From Ligustrum vulgare (Eukaryota > Streptophyta > Magnoliopsida > Lamiales > Oleaceae): a DNA stretch of 64,000 bases. The DNA is taken from contig OY743172.1 of NCBI GenBank assembly GCA_963555705.1, positions 21,699,446 to 21,763,445 on the forward strand, given 5' to 3'. The position numbers and the translations under genes were made by a program. Below the pieces are notes generated by a model. The model made no database searches and had not been told where the DNA came from. It was given only the letters and a program-made list of their open reading frames with translations. Of this stretch, positions 33,577 to 45,899 are shown piece by piece. Each line of letters opens with the position of its first letter. The stretch's first letter is position 1.

Positions 33577-36500
33577 TGTAGCGCCCGAGTTCCGTATACC
33601 CGGTTCACTACGTCATTTTCTGGTCTAAATTTTTCGAATAATATTTTTTGCGGAAGAAATAATTGAAATTCATTTTTTTGCCAACATTAAATAAACTGTA
33701 ATGGCCGATAAAATTTAAAACATTTATGAAATCATTTGAAATAGTAAATCGAACCATTAATTTTGTAAAGAAATTGCCAATGTCATAATTTCTCAAATAA
33801 ATGAACTTCTCTAAATTATTCGATTGTTTGGAAAATACGGAAATCATTAATGTCAAACTTTCAACCGTTTAACAATTATTGCCACCATCATTCATCGCTC
33901 GCCACCGTCTCCGAAATCTGCAAAACTGTTAAAAGTAGGGTGAGCATTTCATGGGGGAAATACTCAGTAGACTCATTGCAAATTAATTAATTTATAAGAT
34001 GATTAAACACATAAATCCCGGCTCTTTATAAAACGGGCATTGATAGGGCTTCTTTATAAAACGGCTCTTGATAAAACTCATATTGTGCATTACAGCACGG
34101 GACATATTTTGCAAATCATAGACTCTTTGAAAATAGCTCTTTGAAAACCATATACTTATAAAAACATTTTAATTATGCCAAGCATAATTTTCTTTTGAAA
34201 GCATAACATAGGATAGGATCAAAATCCTCATAAACATAGTGAGACACAAGAATTTTACCGAACTTCGGTGGCAATAATTCTTATGCAGTAAAATCATAGT
34301 AACAGTAAGTATACCAAAACATAATTTCTGAAATTCATAAGGATCATTTCCATCATAACATAGGATATGATCGAAATCCTCATAAACATATGGAGACAAG
34401 AATTTTACCGAACTTAGGTGGCAAATCCTCATAAACATAGGAAACACAAGAATTTTACCGAACTTAGGTGGCAAGAATTCTTATGTGCATAGCAATCTTG
34501 AGAGATTGATTTCATAGCAATCATGGGAGATTGATGTCAATCTTGGGAGATTGAAAACATAGCAATCTGGGGAGATTGATTTCATAGAAATGATCCAAAA
34601 CATATAAAACATTTTTGTAAAAACATAGGGTATACTTACTTTTCGTAAAAACATAAAGTATATTTACCTTTCATAAAAACATACTTACTTTTCATAAAAA
34701 CATAAGGTATATTTACCTTTCATAAAACATACTTACTTTTCATAAAAATGACTTTCACAAGTCACATGACATTTATATGAAATCATAATTTAAATCAATT
34801 AATAAGTGCGAGTCTACCTCAAATCCGACGAGTGCAAAGTTGAGCGGGAATGACTTCAATTTCTTTAAATTCTCCGTACGCTTCGTCTTAGCCAATAAGT
34901 CACTTTAGTCTATCGAATATATAGTTCAAAATGATAAATTATAATTTGAGGACTAAAATTGATGTTTTGAAAGTTGAGGGACTAAAATGAATACTTTTGA
35001 AAGTTGGGTCGAAGCTCAAATAAATATTACTATAGGGTTGAAATAGTAGATTTTGAAAATGAAGGCTGAATAAAATCATTTAAAACTTAAGGGCTGAAAT
35101 TGATAAGTTTAAAAGCTGAAAGGACTGAAATAAAACCTTTAAAAGAATTGAAAGGGCTGAATTAAGACATTTTAAAATATAGGGACTGAATTGAAAGGCT
35201 TTAAAACTTCAGGGACTAAACTGCAGATTCTGAAATTTAAAATATATATTCAGATATATTCTTTCTCAACTCAGTATCTCTCTCTTCGATCCCCAATTTC
35301 AGAGACTGAGAAGAGAGAAAAGCGAGAGACGAAAGCTGAGGAATCCGGCGTTCAATCGGCGATTTGCCGGCGCACACCGGCGTAGGGTGCGGCTACTGGT
35401 GGCGATCAGAGTAAGGTTTAGATTGGAGGGCTTAGGTACGGGATTTGGTACGAGTTTAGGTGTAAATCCGTGTGAAACCGAAGCTAGGGTTCGCGGTTTA
35501 GGTCGTGATTTTCCGGCGAAGAGGTGGTCTGAGGTGAGGTAAGTAACTGAGTTCACTTATTTCTTGTTTTGATTTTGAGTTTGATTTGTTGGGGATTGAA
35601 GTTTGGGTAGTGGCGGTGGTGTCTGGTGGTGGAGGCAGTGATGATGGTCTTTCTTCTGTGAGCTGTATTGGAGAATTGAGGTGGTGTGGTCTGTGTGATG
35701 GTGACGCTGTGGTGGTTCTGAATATGGTTGCAAGTGAGGCTTGGTTGAGGATTAAGACTGGTGAATTGAATTGATAATATGCAAATTGGTTGGTTTTAAA
35801 TTTCTGGATGGTGACTGGAGAAGGAGGTGGTGATGGATTTCGCAGGTGGTGATGGAGAAGGTGGCAGTGCTGGGTTTGGTTTTGCTGTGGTAATGATGAT
35901 GGTTATTGCAGTTAGTGAAAATCTGATGATGATGCTGGTTGATAGTGGTGATGATGATTGATTACAGATTGATGTATATGATGAAGGTTGCGGCTGTGGG
36001 TTGTCTTGCAGAGAAAGGTGATGAAAATGATGAAGGAGTTGGGTGCAGGCATTGGTGGTGCAGGATATTAGAATTTATAATAATGATATGTTTTGCTGGC
36101 TAATTAAGAAAGATAGTGGAGAATTAGGTAATGTGAGAGGGTGGAAAACATCATAATTGTTTGATGTGGATTTGATGATAAAATTGGGTCAAGATGAGTT
36201 GGAAATACTTTGTGTGATTGAAGGGAATTTCTGCATTATTGAAGCTGAACGTGGAGGTGGCTATGGACAGATTGATATTGGTGATGATGCTGCATATAAT
36301 GGTGAAGTGATGAATTGGAATGATGGAGGAATAAAATAAAATGAGTGGAAACATCATGATGATAGTGAGTGGCATTTGTTTTGCTGGAAAGAGTGGTTGG
36401 CTGAAGAGTTGTAAAGTATTTAGCCAAAATGATGGTGTTTTAAATGGAGAATATTTGCTTTAGTGAAAAGAAGAAAAATAATATAGTTGTTGCCTTGATG

Positions 36501-36752
36501 GAAGGAGAGGACATGTGGGATAAATTTGGATTTTAGAAAGATTTTGAAAATAATACTTTGAATAAATAATTAAAATAATATAATTTTAGAAATTCGGATT
36601 TTAATTTAAAATCGAACAAATTCGATATTTCTTGACTTGGCTAGACGAATCCGTCGCGGCGTTAATTTCAAAAATAATGGGTGAAATAGTAGCGACACAA
36701 TTTTCTAAATATTAAAATAATTATTTATTGCGTAAAAATCTTGGTCGCTACA
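33577..36752 (-). mobile_element. Solo LTR (3.2 kb), same family as the 54-62 kb element
   Basis: It starts TGTAGCGCCC and ends GGTCGCTACA on plus, with a 5-bp TSD GCAGT at 33572-33576 and 36753-36757. The last ~160 bp (from GAAATTCGGATTTTAATTTAAAATC to the end) align closely with the last ~170 bp of the LTRs at 54278 and 60885, and both share the CATAAAAACATACTTACTTTT repeats (here 34610-34750). By analogy with that element its sense strand is minus. It is almost twice as long as those LTRs; the extra is mainly 34900-36500, with repeated AGGGACTGAAAT phrases and GTGGTGATGATG-rich DNA. Confidence 0.8.
34190..34600. repeat. Short repeats in the solo LTR
   Basis: ATCCTCATAAACATA...CACAAGAATTTTACCGAACTT occurs three times between about 34219 and 34465, and CAATCTTGGGAGATTGA-type phrases occur four times between 34490 and 34580. 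The same phrases occur once in each LTR of the 54-62 kb element. Confidence 0.75.
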
Positions 36753-37846
36753 GCAGTCCACGAACTGCACTGAACTTTTGGGCTGCCCCAGGTAAGCCCA
36801 TGTAAAAAAAAAAAAAAATCATAAAAATCAGTGAATCATTTTCAGAAAACCAGTGAATCATTGTTACCTTTCTCAACTTCTTCAAAAAGCCAACTCAAAC
36901 CACCGTTCCCGTCGCCTGGTCGCCGTCAATAGTTCTTGCTCCAACAGTCCGACTCCAAACTCGAAACTTCCGCTCATCCCCTGCTCAGCTGCTGGCCTGG
37001 GTGACTGTCGATCGGACTAGCGACTGGGTCTGCAGTCTACAGTCTACTTCCTCAGTTCCTCCTTCACTCTTCAGTCCGCAGTCCGCTGGCGCTCGGTTCT
37101 ACAGCTTCTGATTCAGTAAGTATTTTTTATTTTTTAATTAATATATGATAATATATTAATATGAAAAACGCAGACGGCAGACGTCTAGACAGAAGAACAT
37201 AGATATTGAAAAATGAATAGAAGACAACCATTATTTTATCATTTTATATTGAAGAATGATTAATGAAGACAACCATTTAATATATATATATATATTGTTG
37301 GATGTTGACTTGAACTGTGCGTGTGGCTATGTGCATAAATGGTGTTTTATAATTGTATTGTTTTCTCCATTTTTTTATTTGTTGCACTAATTTAATTGTT
37401 ATTTGTTGCACATATTTAACTTTATACGTATTTTATTTGTGCCCATTTTATGTCTATCTTATATTGATACAAGTAATTAGTTTTGTGAAGATAATATTGA
37501 TTTGACATTTGGGGGTATTTTTAATATATTTAATTAGCTTGGTTTTAATTTTCGTTATTTGAGATTTGTGATTTGTAATTGATATCTTTGAAGATTGATA
37601 ATGAAGCTATTGTACAACGATTTCAAAGTATGAAAACACGCAAGGAACGAATTTAAGGTACTACATTTGAATTGATATTTATTTATTTGTCATTTGTGAA
37701 ATTAAGTTTTCTTTATTTCATTTAATTTTTCTAGAAAAAAAAAATTTCGGGGGCACTGCCCCCGAACCCCCGTCCCCCCCCCCCCCCCTACTCTCAACCT
37801 CATTTAATTTTCGCTCTCGCTGACTTCAAATCCTGGCTCCGCCCTT
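36753..37846 (+). repeat. hAT 5' region copy 2 joined to a hAT 3' end (deletion derivative)
   Basis: This copy runs through the same 5' sequence as copy 1 until about 37590, then jumps to the end of the transposase gene (KIDNEAIVQRFQSMKTRKERI, stop at about 37656) and the right terminus. It is a typical internally deleted, non-autonomous hAT. Confidence 0.75.
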
Positions 37847-38210
37847 GCCTCCACCAATGTCACAACTGCGATTAAATTTAATTACTTCAACATGTTAGCA
37901 AGATGCTGTCACAGCACAAGAGATGCATTTTTCCGACAGAACTCACTGGCTAGGAGTAGGAGACATATCTTTATCGGTTTTCCTCAATTAATCCACAATT
38001 GGACTCCGATTCCTCGCCGTAGAATGAGTCCTACCAAGTCTTTGGCTGCTGCTTTTGGAGCCATATAGAAAACGGCCTCTCGCTGGACTTCGATTGCAGC
38101 TCCTCAAACCATTATGTGGTGGATAACGTTCCCATGCCGGTGAATAATATATGATAGTGACCTTTTTCTATTGTATCTTGAGTATTTTCTTCTAGGTGGA
38201 GATTGAGAAT

Positions 38211-38390
38211 AATGATGCCTTAATAATTTGGGTATATTTTCTGCTACTTTCAAAGTCTTAATGATGCCTGATAATTTGGATATATTTTCTGCTAATTTGA
38301 AAGTCTTAATGATGCCTTGATAATTTGGATATATTTTCTGCTAATTTGAAAGTCTTAATGATGCCTTGATAATTTGGACATTTTTTCTAT
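38211..38390. repeat. ~51-bp minisatellite
   Basis: The unit AATGATGCCTTGATAATTTGG...TTTGAAAGTCTT occurs three full times plus a partial one, with small changes. Confidence 0.85.
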
Positions 38391-38448
38391 ATTCTCTGTG
38401 TTCTAAATCATAATGATTCTTATTGCATATGAAGTTAAGTGAATTTAA

Positions 38449-39537
38449 GGCTGCGTTCTCTTTGGCGTTTTTCAGCCGTTTTTCGTTTTTCATTTTCGAA
38501 AACGCGGAAAATGCGTTCTCTTGCGCTGTTTTCAGAAAAAAATTTCGAAAACGTTTTCAAAATTTGTAAAGGAAATGGAAAACGTGAAAATCACGTTTTC
38601 CGCATTTTCCGAAATTTTTGCCTTGTAAGTGGAAAACGCGCGTTTTCCGCGTTTTCCACTTTAAATAAAAAAAATTAAAATAATCAAAAAAATTTGAAAT
38701 TTGTCAAAATTTATTATTTTTAATTACATTATTGGTTCATGATTTTGAAAACTTGTCATTTTAATCCTCAAATTTTGAAATTTCTTTCGAAAATATCCTA
38801 ATTTATTTGCAACTTAGGTCCCTCAACTTCAGATTTTGTTGCACATTAGTTCACAAATTTTACTTTTCTTTCAATTTAGTCATTTTCGTATTTGCTTTAT
38901 AGGTCATTGTCTTCAAACATGTATAACTTTTGATGTACAACTCCGAATTGCACTCTGTTTTTTGCGTTGAATTCCAAATTCAACCATCTTTCTAATGATG
39001 TATTATGTGCTTAATTATTAAGCATTTCTTTTTTACTTTTGTATTGTAAACACTTATTTTGTAAGGGCATAATTAATTAACGTGAATTGATTTTTGCAAA
39101 TTTTATTGAAACTTAAATTTTAAACGTTATAGGTGCTTACTAGAAGGATGTATCTATATAAAGTATTAAATGGAACGATTACTTTAGAAGGGAAAATTAC
39201 TACTCAAATGTGGAACGATTACTTTAGAAGGGCAACATGAATTTTTGAACTTTTTTGGTATAACCAAATTGTGTGATAGGGGTTATTTCATTTATTTTTG
39301 TTGTATAACTCAAAATATGATATCTTTATTTCATTTATATTGACAAACAATATGAAATAATTTTCTTCAAAATTTTAAAAAGAACGCGTTTTCCAGCTTT
39401 TCATTTTCGAAAACAGTTTTCAGAAATAACAAACCAAACGCGTTTTCAGCAATTTCGAAAAAAGTCACAGAAAATGGAAAACAGAAAACATTTTCGAAAA
39501 TGAAAACAGGAGACTGAAACACAAAGAGAACGCAGCC
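38449..39537. mobile_element. PIF/Harbinger-like MITE, 1.1 kb
   Basis: The ends GGCTGCGTTCTCTTTG (38449-38464) and CAAAGAGAACGCAGCC (39522-39537) are perfect inverted repeats, with 3-bp TAA on both sides (38446-38448, 39538-39540). Subterminal AAAACG and TTTTCGAAAA motifs are repeated in both halves. No coding capacity. A 3-bp TWA-type TSD fits PIF/Harbinger. Confidence 0.8.
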
Positions 39538-39540
39538 TAA

Positions 39541-40860
39541 GTTTCTCACGTGGTTCATTTTCCTGTATCTTCTTATTCTTAAATTCACGAACATATTTAT
39601 CTCAGACAACCTTCAAAAGTTTGCGATCCTAATACTTGATTGAAGTCTTCAAAACTCTCTTCTTCACTACTAAATCTCAAAGATCTTAATATAGAGAAAT
39701 AGCAATTGAAGTATAAGAGGAAATGTAATGATCCGAAAATTTTGACGTCATTTATCATCCATTATGACGTAATAAAAGTGTTTTATAATTTATGTAATTA
39801 TTTTGGAACGAAAAGAATGAAAAACGTGTGGAAACGAAAATATTAAATAAAGAAAAGTTACGTAAAGAACTTATTAAGTGTTGTTTTGTTCGAGACTTTT
39901 TCTAGCACTCCCGACCTTATTTGATTACACTTCTTATATGTACGGGCAATTTCTCGGAGTGAACTTCGAGAATATGAAAACGGTTTGTCATTCCGACCAA
40001 CGGTTAGCTCTCGGTGAATTTTTAAAGTTAAGATGGTAAAAAGGGTTAACCCAAAACTGTTTTGAGTGGCCAATTTCGGAAGGTCATAACTTTCTCCTCG
40101 GTTATTCATTTTTTGCACCGTAAATTGTGTGTAAAATTCATCCGTGAATACTTCGAAATGGTACCAAGAAACCATGATTTAGACATTGTTTGATACCTCA
40201 AATCGGAGCTTAAAAACGACCCTGCAAACTGAATTTTTGTAAAGTCCGAAGCATGAGATGTCACCTCTATTCATGACACGGTTTCACCTAGAATTGGTAG
40301 GATTCCTTAGTCATTCAACCCCATTAGGACAGCTCATGCTTGCATGATATCCACCTCCTCCTTATAGGCTTGCTTACTCATTCAATGATATAAGAACTGC
40401 TCCTACTTTGCATGCAATAACTTTCCACTTCTTGCTTGATAAAGTGTTGTTTAATAAGTCCAATTCCATGCAAACCGATTTCCTTAATTTTATACATCCG
40501 GTTTCTTCTATATATTCAACAATGGATTTAATTCTTACAGTAAAAATGAAACCAAGAAACCGTTAAAAACACAATGGTATTCTACCTCCAAAAATCTTGA
40601 TTCAAAGTTTAGTATTATGTTTGAATATTTTGTTAGACTCAAGACATGCTAATATAAGAGGAAATTGCATCTCATAACACATTTTGGATTTGCATAAACA
40701 AAAATGACACATTTTAATAATTTTGAAAAATCTAACACATTTTTCCCTTACAAGAAATTAGAAATTTTTTTCCACATGAGTCTTACTTACTATTGATTTT
40801 ATTTGTCTTCAAAAATTGTACAAAAAATCTCCTAAAAATCTACATTAGCTATCACTTTGA
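39541..40860. other. Spacer with a possible LTR remnant
   Basis: TGTAATGATCCGAAAATTTTGACG at about 39725 resembles the start of plant gypsy LTRs, and the sequence to about 40300 looks LTR-like, but I see no matching end or TSD. No gene is supported. Confidence 0.35.
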
Positions 40861-40868
40861 ATTGCAGG

Positions 40869-41999
40869 CAGTGGCGGAGCTACACTGTGGCGAGCTAGCG
40901 CAGTCGCGCTAGCTCGCCGCCGGCGAATCCATCGGTTTGGATTTTTTTTTTTTTTTTTAAAACTGATTCTTTGGCTTGGTACCTTCAAACAATCCAGTAA
41001 GCCAAACAATAACTCAACGTCCCAACCGATCTCCCAAAGTCCCAACCCATTTCTTCAAACCCTCCTTCCTCAGACGGTCTGTTCCTTGCTCCGTCGTTGC
41101 TCCGTTTGGTGTTTGCTTGTAGTGTCTCCAGTAACAGCAGCAACACCGCGCGTCCTCTCTTGCGTGACCACTTCTGCCCTCCTCGCAGCAACTCTCCCCT
41201 CTTGCCTCTAGGTAATTTGTAAATTGTAATTATTTGGCTTTGTAATTTGTATTTTTAGTAATTTCTAAGTTCTAATCAATAATATTGATTCTTGACTTCT
41301 CAATTTCTAACTTCTAAGTACACTACCCACTCAGAGCCAATGCCGCTTCCGGTGCTAACTGCTACGGTCGAATTCTTAATCTTTTCTCAATTTCTCATTT
41401 TAATTCTCAGGTACTGAGGCTAACCTTCATTATGATTGAAGTTTTATTTGGAAATCATGCATAAATATTAATTTTTTGTTTTTGCAATGTGGGTCACTTG
41501 TGAACCCTATAGTCATCTTGCGTGAAGTTGAATTTTGATTATTTTGATTTGGTGAATGTTGGATATTTGAATTTGTGAATTGTGATTGTTGAAATTTTGT
41601 GAATATTAGATTTTTGAATTTGTGTTGTGTTGTGTTTTGACTTCCCCAAACTATTGCAAAAAGAAAAGAGAAAAGATACAAGAAAAAAACCACTTCTATC
41701 ATCTATCCGGATAAAACCTGATTCAATGGTGATAGAATAATAATAGAATGTGATAGAATCATGATAGAATACTGATAGAAACACTATACATAGAAAAGCT
41801 TACAAACAAAGAAAGAGAAGAGACTTTAAATTTTCTTACAATTTGGTTTATTGAATATTTGTTTAGGTGTATTTCTATATTGATCTATTAATTTTTAATA
41901 TTATTTAATTTAATTAAATAATAATAAACAATCTTATGGCCGGTCAACGGTCAACGATGGGGCCGCTCTAGCTAAACGGTTGTCCTAGATCCGCCACTG
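40869..41999. mobile_element. Non-autonomous hAT element, 1.1 kb
   Basis: CAGTGGCGGAGC at the left and GATCCGCCACTG at the right are imperfect inverted repeats, with an exact 8-bp TSD ATTGCAGG at 40861-40868 and 42000-42007. No transposase. A GC-rich palindrome-like stretch GCGAGCTAGCGCAGTCGCGCTAGCTCGC (within 40888-40920) follows the left end. Its terminus differs from that of the 31-38 kb hAT, so it is another family. Confidence 0.88.
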
Positions 42000-42499
42000 A
42001 TTGCAGGCACCTTGTGAAACAAAGAAAAAGAACTTCCTTCATCTTTCTCACACTTCTTCTTCCTCATATGTAACTGTTCCTCTCAAAAATCATTCTTGCC
42101 CAAATCTGAACTTCTGATAGCTTATTGATTGACCAAAGAAACTGTGTGAACAAAGGAAATACAAAAAAAGAAACTATAGGAACACAATGTGAATGTTCTA
42201 TTGGCTTTAACTTTGATTTTTTTGGAAAGAAAATTATTTTGGGTTGTTATGTAATGTGTTTTTTAAATGTTTCTATGTTCTCACTCATATATTTTTAACA
42301 AAGGAAGTTCCCACTGTTCAGGTTATTGTCAATTAAAAAAATTGTTTTTCTAGCCATTGAATTTCTTAAAAAATCGAAATGGGTTATTATGTAATACTCA
42401 TATGTAGATTTATCTATGTTCTCAATCATCTTTGTTGAACAAATAAAATTTTCTTCTTTGGGATGATGGTTAGACAAAAAAAAAAGGTTTTTTTTTTTT

Positions 42500-42870
42500 A
42501 ATGTGCAAGTAGGTTATTCCCCTCGATGTTGTTACTATGTATAATATGTGTTCCGATATTTTGAATGTGGAAGTGGCATTTTTCCCTTGATGATGTTACA
42601 ATGTAGGATTTGTTTCGGTTTTTTGAATTTGGAAGTTAGTTTTTCTCCTCGATGTTGTTACAATGTTGAATATGTGTTCAGATGTTCCGAATGTGGAAGT
42701 GGGTTTCCCCCATGATGTTGTTACATTGTAGAATGAGATTCGGTTTTGTTAATGTGTGAGTTGATTTTTCCACTTGATGTTGTTACAATGTATAATATGT
42801 GTTTCGATTTTGGAATGTGGAATTGGGTTGATCTCTTTGATGTCGTTAAAATGTGGAATATGCGTTTCTC
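42500..42870. repeat. Diverged ~65-bp tandem repeat
   Basis: About six units share TGATGTTGTTACAATGT, TATGTGTTTCGATTTT and GAATGTGGAAGTGGGTT phrases in the same order, with 10-25% differences by eye. Not coding. Confidence 0.7.
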
Positions 42871-43061
42871 GACAAATGGGGAATTTGTTTTATGCGACAC
42901 GTGTTGACATCGAAATTTGAAAAATTCGATCGGGCATTACAGGAAACCATCTAAAATAACTCATAGACAAGACCAATAATTTATTTATATCTTTAAGGAA
43001 AATGTGAAGGATAAGTTAAAACCCTCAACAACATTCCATGAAAGCTCGCAATCCCTTGGCA

Positions 43062-43136
43062 AATAGATGTCCTTAATGGGACCAAATTGTCCAAATGGCC
43101 TCTTTAGGTCTTCCGCTTTGAAGTGTACTCTCAATG
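43062..43136 (-). pseudogene. Fragment of an SR (SC35-like) splicing-factor gene
   Basis: On the minus strand the frame reads AEDLKRPFGQFGPIKDIYLPRD, which is the first half of the RRM of plant SC35-like (SCL) splicing factors up to the point before RNP1. Flanking translation is not alignable, and the frame ends soon after (stop at 42985). No other exon is seen within a few kb. It is a gene scrap, perhaps carried by a transposon. Confidence 0.7.
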
Positions 43137-43424
43137 CTCCACGGATGTACTCGAGATCGAGAACCGCCAGAGGGTAAGAACTTTGAAGTGTTCTAGGGCC
43201 GCGCACTCTCATTTTACTTGATTCAATTATATAGGTTGCTGTTCAATTAGGTCCGAAAGTGATACCTTCCACTAACGTTATCATGCCATCAGTCTGATGA
43301 AAATAAAAACCAATGCAGCATTTGTCTGAACTTTTTTTATGTCGTAATAAATTGCTGACGATAATCAGATTCTCCATTGCTCTTTTTTTTTTTCAGGCTC
43401 ATGGCCGAACCATTTTACATGTTG

Positions 43425-44940
43425 ATATCTGATAAGTATATTTTATACACTTAATTGTATGTCTAAATTAGAATATTATGTTGTCGTTTTAGAATAATTA
43501 ATATTTAATTTGTGTTTATTCGTTTACTTTTGAGAAAATATCCCAAAAGATGAAGAATGAACAAATTGAGGGAAGAAATGCACAATTGAATGCTAATTGG
43601 AGCTAAATTGAGCAATGAGAAGTAAATGACATCAACCGAGAAACATCTGTGATGCCAAGTGAATAAATTAGAAGTTAGAAAACCCAATTGAAGGAGTTGA
43701 GAGCTGAAACGAGCAAATCGAGAAGATTCCAAAGTATGGAGACTAAATTGATTCAATTGAAAGTGGATGACTAAAGTTGCAAATAAAAGTCAGAGATCTA
43801 CTAAAACAAGTTTCAAAGTTGAAAATTGCGCTAGTAGTTAAACCTGTGTGGCTTCTCGATATTACACTGCGAGCTTGCACGTGTTTCAGCAAATTGGACA
43901 GAACGTATTTTGTGTCTTTAATCCTGTGCGGTCGCGTAGTTCATTTTCTGGGTTGACTGTGGGTTATTCATGCGCGGATTCAACAGCTTTTCCTCCTCTT
44001 TCACCTAGATTTCTCCAAGACATATATATACAACATTAGAGGCACGAGTTCTGAACATTTTTCTCGCCTAAGAACATCATAAAATCGAGCTTTTCACGTG
44101 GAATTCTTGGAAGATTGAAGCATAGCAAAGAGCCGAGACTTGGAGATACTTGAAGAATCGATTCTTGGTGCAAAGTTTCCATTCTTCTTTGTTATTTTCA
44201 ATGAACACTTTTTTTATTTTATTTAATCATGATGTGTAGCTAAATTTCAATATTAGATGAACGATGTAGCCTAACTTATTTATTTTAATTCCAAATTTCA
44301 TTGTTTTAGTTATTCGTGCATGTGTTGATTTATTATTGTATTTAATACATGAGTTAATAGACCTCTAATTCATGATATAATGAGTTATTTTCATAATCCG
44401 AGAGGTGAGTTAATAACTTAGATCAAGGTAATAAATCCAATAATTGAACAAGAGATAGGATATACTTTTGTTATTATCGCGGTCGTGTGTGAATTCTTGT
44501 GTTTATTGCACTAGATAAAGATTATTCGGACATTCTGTAGAGATACATAATTGACTTATTTAGGTAGAATTGATTTAGACTCGAGAGAGGAATTTTAATA
44601 TAAATTAGTGAACTCAACCACATGCATATTTAGGAAATAAAACTGAAATTTGAGTTAATTTAATTGGTTAGGTTAAATCGTGAATCACAACTATTTTACA
44701 GTCGTTTTTAAAAACAAAACAATCTTGCAATTTTAATTCTTTAGTTAGTTTTCTTAGTTTTAGTTTTAAATCACCAAACAAATTCGTTTGTTCAAATAGG
44801 GATAGGAACTAAAATATTTCAGTACTTAATAGCAGTCCTCATGGGAATGATAATCCAAACTCTTTAGTTCACTTTATTACTTTTCACGATCCGTATACTT
44901 GCGATTATATTTTGCATCGCAAAATAAAGTGAACAGTATC
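43425..44940. other. Decayed LTR-like sequence
   Basis: The stretch from TGATATCTGATAAGTATATTTT to TATACTTGCGATTATATTTTGC has the composition and end phrase (CACGATCCGTATACTTGCG) of a plant LTR, and a similar end phrase occurs at about 29680. I could not find a convincing TSD, so the borders are uncertain. No gene. Confidence 0.4.
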
Positions 44941-45899
44941 ACTTCTGAAACTTCCTTCAAAAGTGTATTTTTACAGTTAACCAGCATAATCAGCATGGTA
45001 CTCAAAGAATGCAACCATTAGATTCATGATGCATAATTACTTGTAATGAGTGTGCATCCCAAGTTCCCAATGCATAACCACCAAGGATTTTGAGTGAACA
45101 TAAAGGCCAATATGTATCGCCCAAATTTAACGAACCGATAATGAAATATGTTAATGTAAATACTATGACAATTCATGGTACTTAATCCATTGATCTGATG
45201 AAAATTAAGATGAAGGGGTTTTTTTTTTATTAAAATGTCCAAATTACCCTTAATGAAAAGGCCTGTCTATTTTGCAAGATATATCTCCCAGCTTAGTTAG
45301 ATTGATTCCATTCAGGGCTTCTGATTATATTCATATTCTTTAATCTTTTAAGTTTTTTCTAAAAATGTTCTATATTGTGATAATTTCTCAAAAGATTTAG
45401 GATGATCTTTTTTAGTTATATATCCTAACGTTATTCCTTCTAAAACTGCTTCTTCTATATCTTCGTATTCTTCTATAATTTTATGAATTGTATATATATT
45501 TTTTGTCATTTCAACAGAATTAAATTATATTCTATTTAAGATAGCATAGTCAATATCTTCGTATATCTCTTTTAGTTTAGTTTGTCTAACAGAATGTATA
45601 TTTTTCTATTTTTCAACAATAGCTGATAAGAATGAAATTTCTTTGTTTTCTAAATATAGTTTATGATCACAGTTATTAGAAGTTGATGCTTCTGAAGTAT
45701 CCATAAATTATTAGGTTGATAAATTATTATACAAATTTTTTTGGTATAAGTCCATTCTTTGATCTAGTAAAATACAATAATCTACAATATATTGCTCGTA
45801 TTTTTCTAAAAGTTTATTATATTCTTCGGAAGATATGTTTTCATTTACCATTTGATATTTAATATCTTCCATTTTATCTTTCAATTTTTCTTAAAGGTT

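Larger units (their letters stand above)
31420..37847 (+). mobile_element. hAT transposon, rearranged, with nested second 5' end and solo LTR
   Basis: Left end CAGGGGCGGAGGC and right end GGCTCCGCCCTTG are imperfect inverted repeats of hAT type, flanked by matching 8-bp TSDs. Inside are a 5' transposase part (32402-33546), a second copy of the left end at 33545, a solo LTR (33577-36752), a nearly identical second copy of the 5' ~850 bp (36753-37590), and a short transposase 3' end (about 37590-37656). A C-run at about 37777-37788 and GGGGGCACTGCCCCCGAACCCC (37750-37771) sit near the right end. The element is non-functional. Confidence 0.85.

Noticed and set aside
34610..34750. Regularly spaced repeats that might suggest a CRISPR-like array (also 54795-55110)
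   Set aside because: Plant nuclear DNA; repeats are tandem variants without unique spacers and belong to an LTR family.
35191..36375. Several ORFs on both strands in the 3.2-kb solo LTR
   Set aside because: Low-complexity GTGGTGATGATG-type DNA; no domain and no conservation with the related LTRs.
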